Shown here: positions 51,713 through 60,089 of the stretch, in pieces | Numbering within the stretch: position 1 is the stretch's first letter | Layout: every line of letters begins with the position of its first letter | Assembly (NCBI RefSeq): GCF_000495795.1 | Contig: NZ_AWGD01000037.1 | Coordinates: 1 to 64,000, forward strand | Length of the DNA: 64,000 bases | Origin: Asticcacaulis sp. AC460 | GTDB lineage: Bacteria > Pseudomonadota > Alphaproteobacteria > Caulobacterales > Caulobacteraceae | Direction: 5' to 3' | The notes under the pieces: generated by a model | What the model was told of the DNA's origin: nothing | Database searches by the model: none | What the model saw: only the letters and a program-made list of their open reading frames with translations | Position numbers and translations under genes: made by a program

Positions 51713-52126
51713 ATGAGTTTGACGGACATACCGCTGATGGGCGCGTTGAAATCCCGCATGGGCTGGCACAGCGACCGGCAGAAGATCGTCGCCGAGAACG
51801 TCGCCAACGCCTCGACGCCGGGCTATAAGCCGCACGACCTGTCGCCCCAGGATTTCGAAGCCCTGGTCCGCGGAGACACGCCGCAGGGTAATCTCGGCCT
51901 GACCATGACCAACACCCAGCACATGGCGCCGCAAACCCCGTTCTCGCCGGGCGCCAAGGTGGTGCTGTCGCCGGATTCGGAAACCACGATGGATGGCAAT
52001 TCGGTGGTCCTGGAAGAACAGATGCTGCGCATGGCCGAAAGCCGGATGCAGTTCCAGGCGGCGGTCGGTTTCTACGAAAAGTCGATGGCCATGATGCGCA
52101 TGGCCGTCAAAGTGCCTGGCAAGTAA
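51713..52126 (+). CDS. flgB: Flagellar proximal rod protein FlgB
   Basis: The protein has 137 residues. The rod N-terminal signature (LKSRMGWHSDRQKIVAENVANASTPGYKPHDL) and the C-terminal heptads (EQMLRMAESRMQFQAAVGFYEKSMAMMRMA) are intact. It is exported to build the proximal rod. A strong AGGAGG precedes ATG 51713. First of flgB-flgC-fliE-fliQ-fliR-flhB. Confidence 0.96.
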   Translation: MSLTDIPLMGALKSRMGWHSDRQKIVAENVANASTPGYKPHDLSPQDFEALVRGDTPQGNLGLTMTNTQHMAPQTPFSPGAKVVLSPDSETTMDGNSVVLEEQMLRMAESRMQFQAAVGFYEKSMAMMRMAVKVPGK

Positions 52127-52136
52127 GGAGTAAATC

Positions 52137-52553
52137 ATGGTCAAGGAAATCCGTTCCGATTCTGCCATGGCGGTCGCCGCCTCGGCCATGAAGGCCCAGC
52201 AGGCCCGCATGCGCATCACGGCCGAAAACATCGCCAACGCGGACTCGGTCGCCACGACTCCGGGCGGGGATCCTTATCGCCGGCAGATTCCGGTGTTCCA
52301 GTCGGCCAATATCGACGGCGCCACGGGCGTGCGTCTGGCCCGGGTCATGCCGGACATGAAGGACTTCGCCACCGAATACGATCCGTCCAATCCGGCGGCC
52401 GACGCCCAGGGCTATGTCAAACGGCCGAACGTCGACACCCTGGTTGAAACCATGGACATGCGCGAGGCCCAGCGGGCCTATGAAGCCAACCTCAACGTCA
52501 TTGAGACGGCGCGCGACATGAACCAAAAAATCCTCAACATCCTGCAAAAGTAA
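52137..52553 (+). CDS. flgC: Flagellar proximal rod protein FlgC
   Basis: The protein has 138 residues. AVAASAMKAQQARMRITAENIANADS is the rod signature; YDPSNPAADAQGYVKRPNVDTLVETMDMREAQRAYEANLNVI is the FlgC-specific C-terminal part. It starts 10 bases after flgB with an AAGGAG site and forms the proximal rod with FlgB and FlgF. Confidence 0.97.
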   Translation: MVKEIRSDSAMAVAASAMKAQQARMRITAENIANADSVATTPGGDPYRRQIPVFQSANIDGATGVRLARVMPDMKDFATEYDPSNPAADAQGYVKRPNVDTLVETMDMREAQRAYEANLNVIETARDMNQKILNILQK

Positions 52554-52564
52554 GGGTTTAGGCC

Positions 52565-52876
52565 ATGATGACTCCGCTCGCCGCCGCCCGCGCCTATGGC
52601 GCCGCCATCAAGCAGGCCGACACCCTGGGCAAGGGCAGCGGCGGCGAAGCCGTGCAGGCGCCGGACTTCGGCAAGATGCTGCAGGGCGCCATGGAACAGA
52701 CCATGAAGAGCACGCAGCAGGCCGAACACATGATGGTTCAGCAGCAGGCCGGCCAGGCCGAGCTGATCGACGCGGTCACCGCGGTCTCCAGCGCCGAGCT
52801 GCAACTGCAGAGCGTCATCGCCATCCGCGACCAGGTGATCTCGGCCTACCAGGAAATCATGCGCATGCCGATCTAA
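52565..52876 (+). CDS. fliE: Flagellar hook-basal body protein FliE
   Basis: The protein has 103 residues. The C-terminal FliE domain (FGKMLQGAMEQTMKSTQQAEHMMVQQQAGQAELIDAVTAVSSAELQLQSVIAIRDQVISAYQEIMRMPI) is complete. It adapts the rod to the MS ring. It lies 11 bases after flgC; a CtrA box and a leader region separate it from fliQ. Confidence 0.95.
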   Translation: MMTPLAAARAYGAAIKQADTLGKGSGGEAVQAPDFGKMLQGAMEQTMKSTQQAEHMMVQQQAGQAELIDAVTAVSSAELQLQSVIAIRDQVISAYQEIMRMPI

Positions 52877-52908
52877 AGGCGGGTCTTAGCCCATGAATTC
52901 TCGGTCCC

Positions 52909-52924
52909 TTAATCTGATTTTAAC
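52909..52924 (+). promoter_or_regulatory. Perfect CtrA box upstream of fliQ
   Basis: TTAA (52909-52912), TCTGATT, TTAAC (52920-52924) is an exact TTAA-N7-TTAAC. It lies 69 bases before the fliQ start. In Caulobacter the fliQR promoter is a class II CtrA target, so this is very likely an internal promoter. Confidence 0.88.
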
Positions 52925-52929
52925 CACGT

Positions 52930-52974
52930 ACCCGGCAAAATCCGCCGGGTAAAAGCCGGCAGGAATTGCCGGGT
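52930..52974 (+). promoter_or_regulatory. Alternative hairpins in the fliQ leader
   Basis: Four arms can pair in two ways: 1 with 2 (ACCCGGC 52930-52936 / GCCGGGT 52944-52950) and 3 with 4 (CCGGCA 52956-52961 / TGCCGG 52967-52972); or 1 with 4 (ACCCGGCAA / TTGCCGGGT 52966-52974) and 2 with 3 (GCCGG / CCGGC). No T-run follows. It lies just before the fliQ ribosome site. Confidence 0.55.
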
Positions 52975-52993
52975 GTAAGACGTGAGGTGGACG

Positions 52994-53257
52994 ATGAGTG
53001 GTGCTGAAGTTCTGGGCGTGGGCCGTGACGCGATCTGGCTGACCATCCAGCTCTGCACGCCGATCCTTCTGGTCGGCCTGGTCGTCGGCGTCGCCATCGG
53101 TCTGTTTCAGGCCCTGACCCAGATTCAGGAAGCCACCCTGATCTACGCCCCCAAGATCATCGCCATCTTCCTGGCCCTGCTGCTGCTGCTGCCGCTGATG
53201 GGCACCCTGCTGGCCGGCTTCATGCACGAAGTCGTCAACAAGATCGCGGCGATGTAG
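52994..53257 (+). CDS. fliQ: Flagellar type III export protein FliQ
   Basis: The protein has 87 residues from ATG 52994, with GAGGTGG just upstream; the in-frame GTG at 52982 would include that ribosome site. Two membrane helices are present (LTIQLCTPILLVGLVVGVAIGLFQALTQIQEATL, the FliQ signature, and IIAIFLALLLLLPLMGTLLAGFM). It is an export gate subunit. The gene ends four bases before fliR. Confidence 0.96.
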   Translation: MSGAEVLGVGRDAIWLTIQLCTPILLVGLVVGVAIGLFQALTQIQEATLIYAPKIIAIFLALLLLLPLMGTLLAGFMHEVVNKIAAM

Positions 53258-53261
53258 GCCC

Positions 53262-54083
53262 ATGCTGCTGCAGGAACTTGCCCTGCGTGGCGTGGCCGGA
53301 CCGGCCACCGAGGTCACCTCCTTTTTCGGCACCTCGACCCAGCTGTGGGCGGTTGGCCTGATCCTGCTGCGCCTGGCCAGCATGATCATGCTGATGCCGG
53401 GTCTGGGCGATCAGGCCGTGCCGGCGCGCTTGCGGATCGGCCTGGCCCTGATGCTGGCTCTGGTCATTACGCCGATCGTCGGCAACACCCTGCCGCCCCT
53501 GCCCAATTCCCTGGGCGACATGCTGGGCATCGCCCTGCATGAGATCATCATCGGCCTGATGATGGGCACCCTGATGCGGGTGCTGATCTTCGCCATGGTG
53601 ATCGCCGGCGAAGTCATGTCGCTGCAGACGACCTTGTCCTTCGCCCAGACCGCAAACCCCGCCCAGGCCCAGCCCTCGACCTCGGTGGGCACCTTCCTGG
53701 CCATGTTGGGCATGGTGCTGATCTATTCGACCAACCTGCATCACCTGTTCATCCGGGCCATGGTCGATTCCTATCAGGTGTTCGCGCCGACGCGGGACGT
53801 CATGGTCGGCGACGCCACCACGTTGATGCTGGAGACGGTGGCCAAGACCTTCATCCTGGCGCTGCAGATGTCGGCGCCGCTGATTGCCTTTGCGTTGGTG
53901 TTCAATGTGGCCACCGGCTTTATCGGTCGGATGATGCCGAACTTTCCGATCTTCTTCGCCGCCACGCCGGTCCAGGTGCTGGCGGGGCTGAGCATCCTGG
54001 CCCTCGGCCTGGGCGCCACCGGCATGGTGTTCATTGAGCACTACGAAGAACTGCTGGCCTACTTCATCAAGGGGGTGAGGTAA
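53262..54083 (+). CDS. fliR: Flagellar type III export protein FliR
   Basis: The protein has 273 residues with about six membrane helices. Markers are LWAVGLILLRLASMIMLMPGLGDQAVPARLRIGLALMLALVI near 27-70, HEIIIGLMMGTLMRVLIFAMVIAGEVMSLQTTLSFAQTANPA near 95-135, and VFNVATGFIGRMMPNFPIFFAATPVQVLAGL near 210-240. It is the single-copy gate subunit next to FlhB. flhB follows after a 259-base gap filled by a composite palindrome. Confidence 0.96.
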   Translation: MLLQELALRGVAGPATEVTSFFGTSTQLWAVGLILLRLASMIMLMPGLGDQAVPARLRIGLALMLALVITPIVGNTLPPLPNSLGDMLGIALHEIIIGLMMGTLMRVLIFAMVIAGEVMSLQTTLSFAQTANPAQAQPSTSVGTFLAMLGMVLIYSTNLHHLFIRAMVDSYQVFAPTRDVMVGDATTLMLETVAKTFILALQMSAPLIAFALVFNVATGFIGRMMPNFPIFFAATPVQVLAGLSILALGLGATGMVFIEHYEELLAYFIKGVR

Positions 54084-54112
54084 GCCATGCACATTTGGCG
54101 AGATCCTTCCTT

Positions 54113-54291
54113 TCTTATACTCCCCCGCTATGCGGGGGAGGTGGATCAGTTGCGGCAGCAACTGAGACGGAGGGGGGATTTGGCCCGCCGGTGTTTCAAC
54201 TGGCGCCCCGCTCACTACGCCAGGAAATCCCCCCTCCGACTGCGCGCTGTCGCTTGCAGCCACCTCCCCCGTATAACGGGGGAGTATAAGA
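54113..54291. repeat. Composite inverted repeat between fliR and flhB (copies 6 and 7)
   Basis: Two units of the palindromic family face each other. The outer 14-base inverted arms are perfect (54113-54126 and 54278-54291). The left unit has outer hairpin CCCCCGCTATGCGGGGG, inner stem CAGTTGC, GGCA, GCAACTG, then AGACGGAGGGGGGATTTGG and CCCGCCG. The right unit is the reverse copy with a different inner stem. It interrupts an otherwise compact export-gene operon. Confidence 0.85.
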
Positions 54292-54342
54292 GAGCGGATG
54301 TCCGCCTTGTCTTGTCCGCCCTAAACCATCCGGAGGCCGTCC

Positions 54343-55419
54343 ATGGCTGAGGAAGCGGATGGCGAAGACAGGACAGAAGAGGCCTCGGCCCGAAAACTAC
54401 AACAGGCCCGTGAAAAGGGCGATGTTGCGAAATCCGGCGACTTACCCCAGGCGCTGTCCCTCATCGGGGCATGCGCCGTTGTCGCCATTGCCGGTCCTAC
54501 CCTGGCCCGCGGCCTGGTCGGCGACCTCGTCCCCTTCCTGGCCCACCCGCAGCAACTGCTGGGCTCGCTGGAAGGCGATGGCGGCGTCACCATCCTGAAG
54601 GAACTGGTCTTCGGCATCCTGCCGATCCTGGCTGTCGTCATGGGTGTCACCCTGCTGTTCGGTGTCGGCGGCCACGTCATGCAGACCGGCCTGATGTTCA
54701 CCACGGAAAAGATGAAGCCCAGCCTGGAGAAGCTGAACCCCATGTCCGGGTTCAAGCGTCTGTTCGGCTTCGACGCCCTGATCCAGTTCGCCAAGACGGT
54801 GGTCAAGCTGATCATCACTGGGGCCATCGTCTGGTCGGTGCTGAAGGGCAAGCTCTATGAGATCCTGGCCCTGGCCAAGGCCTCGCCCCTGCTGATCCTG
54901 CCCTATGCCATGGACGTCTTCATCGCCCTGGCCATGGCCGTCTGCATCTTCCTGTTTATCGAAGGCGCCGGCGACTACATGTGGCAACGCTTCCGCTTCA
55001 TGCAGCGCATGAAGATGTCCAAGCAGGAGCAAAAAGAAGAATACAAGCAGATGGAAGGCGACCCGCACGTCAAGGCCAAGCTGCGTCAGATCCGGATTGA
55101 GAAATCTCGCCGCCGCATGATGTCCAACGTCAAGGACGCCACCGTGGTCATCACCAACCCGACCCACTACGCCGTGGCGCTGCAATTCGAGATGGGCCAG
55201 ATGCAGGCGCCCCTGTGCGTCGCCAAGGGGGTCGACACCCTGGCCCTGAAAATCCGCGAAGAAGCCGGCAAGCACAATGTGCCGATCGTCGAGGACGTCC
55301 CCCTGGCCCGGGCCCTCTATGCCGCCATCGATATCGACGAGACCATCCCCGAAGAACACTTTGCCGCGGTGGCCAAGGTGATCAGCTTCGTCCTGGCGAA
55401 GAAACGCCGTGGCTTCTGA
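54343..55419 (+). CDS. flhB: Flagellar type III export switch protein FlhB
   Basis: The protein has 358 residues. The N-terminal helix (DGEDRTEEASARKLQQAREKGDVAKSGDL) and four membrane segments precede a cytoplasmic domain with the autocleavage motif NPTH near residue 271 (ATVVITNPTHYAVALQFE). PLARALYAAIDIDETIPEEHF is the conserved C-terminal part. It controls substrate switching from rod/hook to filament. A GGAGG site precedes ATG 54343. cckA follows 127 bases later, as in Caulobacter. Confidence 0.97.
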   Translation: MAEEADGEDRTEEASARKLQQAREKGDVAKSGDLPQALSLIGACAVVAIAGPTLARGLVGDLVPFLAHPQQLLGSLEGDGGVTILKELVFGILPILAVVMGVTLLFGVGGHVMQTGLMFTTEKMKPSLEKLNPMSGFKRLFGFDALIQFAKTVVKLIITGAIVWSVLKGKLYEILALAKASPLLILPYAMDVFIALAMAVCIFLFIEGAGDYMWQRFRFMQRMKMSKQEQKEEYKQMEGDPHVKAKLRQIRIEKSRRRMMSNVKDATVVITNPTHYAVALQFEMGQMQAPLCVAKGVDTLALKIREEAGKHNVPIVEDVPLARALYAAIDIDETIPEEHFAAVAKVISFVLAKKRRGF

Positions 55420-55499
55420 ATAACCCACGGATTCTTATAAATTTTGAATCAGCGCGTACTTTCATCAAATGGGATACACTCAGTGTGTGATTCGCTGGT

Positions 55500-55514
55500 C
55501 GGGCGATTGCCGCC
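55500..55514 (+). promoter_or_regulatory. Leader hairpin before cckA
   Basis: GGGCG (55500-55504) and CGCCC (55510-55514) can pair 30 bases upstream of the proposed TTG start. The flhB-cckA gap has no full CtrA box. GAGGA at 55535-55539 is the cckA ribosome site. Confidence 0.35.
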
Positions 55515-55546
55515 CGTACAGCCACGCGTTGTGTGAGGATACCGCT

Positions 55547-57754
55547 TTGCCCGATAGCCAAGGTGCCGAGATCAAACCCGCTGCGGAAACCGTAGCCCAG
55601 CCTGCCGCTTCCAAGCCAGCCGCCTCCAAACCGACGGCCAAGGGCAAGTTGGCGCGGCTCGAAAAGATCGCCAGTCCCATGAGCCTGGCCATCGTCGCCG
55701 GCGTTGTGGCCACGGCGTGTCTGGGCGTGTGGCTGGTGGCGGGCAAGCTGCCGATCGGTGTCGTCCTGGCCATCATCCTGGTCGCCTTCGCCGGCGTGAT
55801 CTTCTTAGGCATGTTCGCCTTCAACACCGAAGAGGAAATCCTCAGTGCCGAAGGCTTCACCGGTGCCGACATTGTCGGCGCTCTGGAAGAACCCGCCGCG
55901 GTCGCCGGGTTCGACGGCCATATCATGGCCGTCAACGCCGCCTGGCGCGATGCCGGCGGCGGTCAGCGCCGCCTGCCCCAAGGCGACGAAGCGCCGGCTC
56001 TGTTTGTCGCACTGCGCGAAGCCAAGTCGCAAGGCCAGGGCCGCGCCCTGGTCCGTCTCGGCGGTTTCGACTACGAAATGGTCGCCTCGCGCCTGGGCGA
56101 AGACCTGGTCCTGGTCCGCGCCGCCTCTCAGGGCGTGCTGGGCAATGGCCTGATGCTGCACCACGAAGACCTCAACCCGATCAAGCAGGCCGGGTTCCTG
56201 CCCGACGAAAGCGAAGCCGAAGTCAAGGCCGAGATGCCGCCGGCCGAGATGGACGCCTTTGCCGGCTCTGCGCCGTTCGGCGCTGCCCTGGTCATCGACA
56301 ATGCGGGGAATGGCGACCTGTTCGCCTCGCGCGTCACCGACTACAACACCGTCTTCGCCGCCCTGGTCGAAAAGACTCCGGACGACCTGAAGGGGCTGGA
56401 TTTCGGCACCCTGGTTACCGAAAACTCACGCGCCGACCTGACCGAGAAGCTGCGCACCGGCAAGGCCGGGCCGTTCGACATCCAACTGACCGTCAAGGCC
56501 ACGCGCTCGGTCCAGATCTATGTCTCGCCGGTCGCCGGCGGGTTCAGCCTCTACCTGTTCGACGTCTCGGAACAGAAGAAGCTGGAACAGACCCTGGTTC
56601 AGTCGCAGAAGATGCAGGCCATTGGCCAGGTCGCCGGCGGCATGGCCCACGACTTCAACAACCTGCTGACCGGTTTCAAGTTCCGCAACGACCAGCTTCT
56701 GCTCAACCACCCGCTGGGCGATCCGTCCTATGAGGACCTGAACGGCATCAAGCAGATCATCGTGCGCGCCGAGGACCTGGTGCGCAACCTGCTGGCCTTT
56801 GCCCGCAAGCAGACGGTGAAACGCGTCACCATGAATGTCGGCGAGATGGTCAGCGAGGCCGAGGTCCTGCTGCGCCGCCTGGTGCGCGAAGACGTCAAGC
56901 TGGAAACCGACTACGGCCGCAACCTGCCCAATGTCCACGTCGACAAGGGACAGATGGAAATGGTCATGATGAACCTGGTCGTCAACGCCCGCGATGCCAT
57001 GAAGGCTCAGGGCGGCGGCAAGGTGATGATCGCCGCCAAGGCGCTGACCCAGGCCGAGGCCAAGTGGCGCGGCTGGGACACCGCCCCGGCGCAAGGCGCC
57101 GCCCTGATCGAGGTGTCCGACACCGGTCCGGGTATCCCGCCGGAAATCATCTCCCAGGTTTTCGAACCCTTCTTCACCACCAAGCCGCTGGGCGAGGGAA
57201 CGGGCCTGGGCCTGTCGACCGTGCACGGCATCATCGCCCAGGCCGGCGGCCATATCCAGATCGACTCCAAGCTGGGGCAGGGCGCGACCTTCCGCATCTT
57301 CCTGCCGGTGTGGGTCGAGGAAGAAAAGACGGCCGAAGCGCCCAAGCCGCAAGCCGAAGCCAAGCCGGTTCCCAAGGACCTGTCGGGTGTCGGCCGCATC
57401 CTGTTCGTCGAGGACGAGCAGATCGTGCGCGGCATCGCGGCCCATCTGCTGCGCCAGCGCGGATACGACGTCATCGAAGCCTGTGACGGCGAAGAGGCGC
57501 TCGACATCATCGAGGCCGAGAACGGCAAGTTCGACCTGCTGATCTCGGACGTCATCATGCCGGGGTTGGACGGACCGTCGATGCTGAAACGCGCCCGCCC
57601 GATGATCGGCAATGTGCCGGTGATGTTCATCTCGGGCTATGCCGAGTCGGAATTCTCGGACCTGCTGGAAGAGGAAAAGAACGTCAGCTTCCTGCCCAAG
57701 CCGCTCGACATCAAGACCCTGGCCGAAAGGGTCAAGGAACAGCTGGCGGCGTAG
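55547..57754 (+). CDS. cckA: Cell-cycle hybrid histidine kinase CckA
   Basis: The protein has 735 residues from TTG 55547, chosen because GAGGA lies seven bases upstream; ATG 55469 in the same frame has no ribosome site. Two membrane helices (~44-93) are followed by PAS-like regions (~100-330). The HisKA H-box [14 protein letters not shown] has the phospho-acceptor His at about 368. The ATPase domain ([32 protein letters not shown]) and a C-terminal receiver with phospho-acceptor Asp at about 668 ([14 protein letters not shown]) follow. CckA phosphorylates CtrA and CpdR through ChpT. Its 3' end overlaps a convergent gene by 23 bases. Confidence 0.95.
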   Translation: MPDSQGAEIKPAAETVAQPAASKPAASKPTAKGKLARLEKIASPMSLAIVAGVVATACLGVWLVAGKLPIGVVLAIILVAFAGVIFLGMFAFNTEEEILSAEGFTGADIVGALEEPAAVAGFDGHIMAVNAAWRDAGGGQRRLPQGDEAPALFVALREAKSQGQGRALVRLGGFDYEMVASRLGEDLVLVRAASQGVLGNGLMLHHEDLNPIKQAGFLPDESEAEVKAEMPPAEMDAFAGSAPFGAALVIDNAGNGDLFASRVTDYNTVFAALVEKTPDDLKGLDFGTLVTENSRADLTEKLRTGKAGPFDIQLTVKATRSVQIYVSPVAGGFSLYLFDVSEQKKLEQTLVQSQKMQAIGQVAGGMAHDFNNLLTGFKFRNDQLLLNHPLGDPSYEDLNGIKQIIVRAEDLVRNLLAFARKQTVKRVTMNVGEMVSEAEVLLRRLVREDVKLETDYGRNLPNVHVDKGQMEMVMMNLVVNARDAMKAQGGGKVMIAAKALTQAEAKWRGWDTAPAQGAALIEVSDTGPGIPPEIISQVFEPFFTTKPLGEGTGLGLSTVHGIIAQAGGHIQIDSKLGQGATFRIFLPVWVEEEKTAEAPKPQAEAKPVPKDLSGVGRILFVEDEQIVRGIAAHLLRQRGYDVIEACDGEEALDIIEAENGKFDLLISDVIMPGLDGPSMLKRARPMIGNVPVMFISGYAESEFSDLLEEEKNVSFLPKPLDIKTLAERVKEQLAA

Positions 57755-58235
57755 CCGGCTTTTCCGGGCGTTTGCGGTCCGACGGAACCGCGCTGCGTTC
57801 CGGCGCTTCGCAGACGCTCTTGCCGCGCACGCGGATGGTCTGGGTCTCGCCCTGGTAGGTGATTTTCAGCTTGCCCTTGACGATATAGGCGCCCCAGTTG
57901 TCGGCGCCGCTGGCCTGTTCGATGACGACATCCTGGGCCACGGTCAGGCCGGTCGTCTTGTCCTCGAAAGTCGCGGTCGAATGCTCTTCACCGCGATTGC
58001 CGCCTGAGGCGCGCAGGCTGAACACCTGACCATCGACCTTGATATAGGCGCGGCCGCCGGCGTCTTCGAAGACAGCCTGCGACGGATCGTCGGCGGGCTC
58101 GCGCGCCAGCCAGGTGTAGCAATCGCCTTCATGGCCTTCGCCGGCGCCCAGTTCCTCGACGGTGAACGACGCCGCGGATGCCGTCACGGGCAGAAGCAGC
58201 AGGGCTGCGGTTGTCATCATGATAAGTCTGGGCAT
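57732..58235 (-). CDS. Small secreted two-Cys protein, paralog A
   Basis: The protein has 167 residues from ATG 58235, with GAGAGGAG upstream. It has a Sec signal (1-20), then ASFTVEELGAGEGHEGDCYTW, DAGGRAYIKVDGQVFSLRAS and LKITYQGETQTIRVRGKSVC. The two Cys could form a disulfide. The plan is shared with the next gene and with 60090-60509. Family not recognised; function unknown. A Pro/Arg-rich tail extends past the second Cys and its stop lies inside the 3' end of cckA (23-base convergent overlap). Confidence 0.75.
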   Translation of the reverse strand: MPRLIMMTTAALLLLPVTASAASFTVEELGAGEGHEGDCYTWLAREPADDPSQAVFEDAGGRAYIKVDGQVFSLRASGGNRGEEHSTATFEDKTTGLTVAQDVVIEQASGADNWGAYIVKGKLKITYQGETQTIRVRGKSVCEAPERSAVPSDRKRPEKPATPPAVP

Positions 58236-58258
58236 GGTCTTCTCCTCTCGAATACGCG

Positions 58259-58717
58259 TCATTCCGCTGCGGTCGCCGGGCAGGCATATTCGCCCAGGAC
58301 CTGGATCGTCTGAGTCTGGCCGCCGTAGGTCACCTTCATCCCGCCCTTGAGATCGCGGATTTCAAGGCCTTCGTCATTGACGTCATGTCGGCTTGTCTTG
58401 AGATTGGCGGCGACCCGGACCGTCGGAGCCGGATTTGCCCCATCTCCCCTTAGGGTGACGCTCTCGTAAATATATTGGCCGACCGGGCGAAGAGGGTAGA
58501 CCTCGCCGTCCACCTTGACATAGGCGCGTTCCCCGTCGCTTTCCAACACGGTAGGCCTGATGCCATTCCGGAGTTTGGCGGAACTGCGCCACAGTACGAC
58601 ATAGCAGTCCGCGGTGATTCCGTCGCCGGGTGACAGATCGTCTACGGTAAAGGTCGTTGCAGCGCTGGCGGCAAAAGCCGTTGCAGCCGCAGCCAGTATT
58701 GCAATAGCTACCTTCAT
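58259..58717 (-). CDS. Small secreted two-Cys protein, paralog B
   Basis: The protein has 152 residues from ATG 58717 with GGGGGA six bases upstream. It has a Sec signal (1-20), then TTFTVDDLSPGDGITADCYVVLW, SDGERAYVKVDGEVYPLRPV and MKVTYGGQTQTIQVLGEYAC. It is clearly related to paralog A, 23 bases downstream in the same operon. Function unknown; a periplasmic beta-rich domain is likely. Confidence 0.75.
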   Translation of the reverse strand: MKVAIAILAAAATAFAASAATTFTVDDLSPGDGITADCYVVLWRSSAKLRNGIRPTVLESDGERAYVKVDGEVYPLRPVGQYIYESVTLRGDGANPAPTVRVAANLKTSRHDVNDEGLEIRDLKGGMKVTYGGQTQTIQVLGEYACPATAAE

Positions 58718-58788
58718 AATGTCCCCCTGATCGTTGGCATAGTTAATCATGACTTGGCCGTTTCGTAAATCGGGTGCAGGATTCGGTT

Positions 58789-59190
58789 ATGACAACAGCC
58801 GACCACATCATCGCGAAACTGGATCTGAAGCCCCATCCGGAAGGTGGTCATTACCGCGAGACCTTCCGCGATCCACGCCGTATCAACGGGCGCAGTGCTT
58901 CGACGGCGATCTACTATCTGCTGAAGGCGGATGAGGTGTCGCACTGGCACCGCATCGATGCGGTTGAGGTCTGGCACTGGTACGGCGGAGCACCGCTGCG
59001 GCTGGCGATCCATGATCGAGGCGCGACGGTTCTGCATCTGCTGGGGCCGGAAACGCCTCAGGTGGTGGTGCCGTCCGGCGCGTGGCAGGGGGCGGAATCG
59101 GCCGGAGACTGGACCCTATGCGGCTGCACGGTGGCGCCGGGCTTCATGTTCGAAGGCTTCGAAATGGCGCCGAAGGGCTGGTCGCCTTAA
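58789..59190 (+). CDS. DUF985 cupin protein
   Basis: The protein has 133 residues from ATG 58789 with AGGA eight bases upstream. Family motifs are LDLKPHPEGGHYRETFR, STAIYYLLKADEVSHWHRIDAVEVWHWYGG and APGFMFEGFEMA; the His and Glu residues of the cupin barrel are present. It is cytoplasmic, with no known substrate. The last four bases overlap the convergent DUF3445 gene end. Confidence 0.88.
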   Translation: MTTADHIIAKLDLKPHPEGGHYRETFRDPRRINGRSASTAIYYLLKADEVSHWHRIDAVEVWHWYGGAPLRLAIHDRGATVLHLLGPETPQVVVPSGAWQGAESAGDWTLCGCTVAPGFMFEGFEMAPKGWSP

Positions 59191-60086
59191 ACTTCAGGTG
59201 CGGCAATCCGCTCCAACCGATCGATCAGCCTCTGCCGTTCCGCTGTATACCCTTTGTAATCCAGCTGTTCCGGCGTCAAAGCCTGCAACTGGTCGATCAA
59301 GGCCCGTGCCAATTGCGGCCCTTCCAGATGCGATTCCATCGCCTCCATCGGATCGATCATGATGCGGATCGTAAACAGGATGTCACCCGACCGCGGCAGC
59401 TTGCGCAAGGTCTGACGCTCCAGCCGGAAAAATACCCGATCGGCAATATCGCCGTCACCGAACCGTTTGACCTGATTGCCGGGCTCCGGGTGGTACAGCA
59501 CATCATCGCCGTAAAGCGACCAGTTCCACCGCACCACCGGCATCTGCAGGTTATCGAACATCCGGTTGATCAGGTCGTTGTTGCGCGAACCCTCACCGAA
59601 GCCCGGCACGGGACCATGAACCTGATGCATCGGCTTGCCGAACTTGTCGCGCAGCCGCCACGACGACGGAAAGCAAAGACACCCCGCCACCAACCGCCAT
59701 CCGGTTTCACCCTTGCGCATGATCACCAGATCATCCTGCACCAGCTGTGACGCGGTCAACAACGGCGGCACGAAGTCATCCAGCCGCACCCGCCGGAAAG
59801 CCTGCGGCAATGCCACCGCATTCCCGTCCAGCCGGTACTGGTCCGGATAGCGCTCCAGCAGATGTGGGATCAGCAGCTCCAGTATCTCGGCCTGGACGTC
59901 TTCGGTGCCGGGCTCGACGGCCAACACCTCCTCCGGATGCCGCCCCAGCACACGGTCCTTTTCATCGAGATGATCGCGCAGGTGATGGTCGACATCGATC
60001 CAGTCGGTCGGATCGAGCGGCTTCAAACCGATGGTAAACAGCTTCGACGAGCCGTCATAGGGCGTGTGCAGCGACCGCAGGGACAA
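59187..60086 (-). CDS. DUF3445 haem-dependent oxidative N-demethylase-like protein
   Basis: The protein has 299 residues. HTPYDGSSKLFTIGLKPLDPTDWIDVD at the start, LVQDDLVIMRKGETGWRLVAGCLCFPSSWRLRDKFGKPMHQVHGPVPGF near 115-165 and RVFFRLERQTLRKLPRSGDILFTIR near 230 are characteristic of DUF3445. Members bind haem and demethylate amines such as dimethylamine. Start TTG 60086 lies right after the paralog C stop, suggesting translational coupling. Substrate unknown here. Confidence 0.85.
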   Translation of the reverse strand: MSLRSLHTPYDGSSKLFTIGLKPLDPTDWIDVDHHLRDHLDEKDRVLGRHPEEVLAVEPGTEDVQAEILELLIPHLLERYPDQYRLDGNAVALPQAFRRVRLDDFVPPLLTASQLVQDDLVIMRKGETGWRLVAGCLCFPSSWRLRDKFGKPMHQVHGPVPGFGEGSRNNDLINRMFDNLQMPVVRWNWSLYGDDVLYHPEPGNQVKRFGDGDIADRVFFRLERQTLRKLPRSGDILFTIRIMIDPMEAMESHLEGPQLARALIDQLQALTPEQLDYKGYTAERQRLIDRLERIAAPEV

Positions 60087-60089
60087 GAT

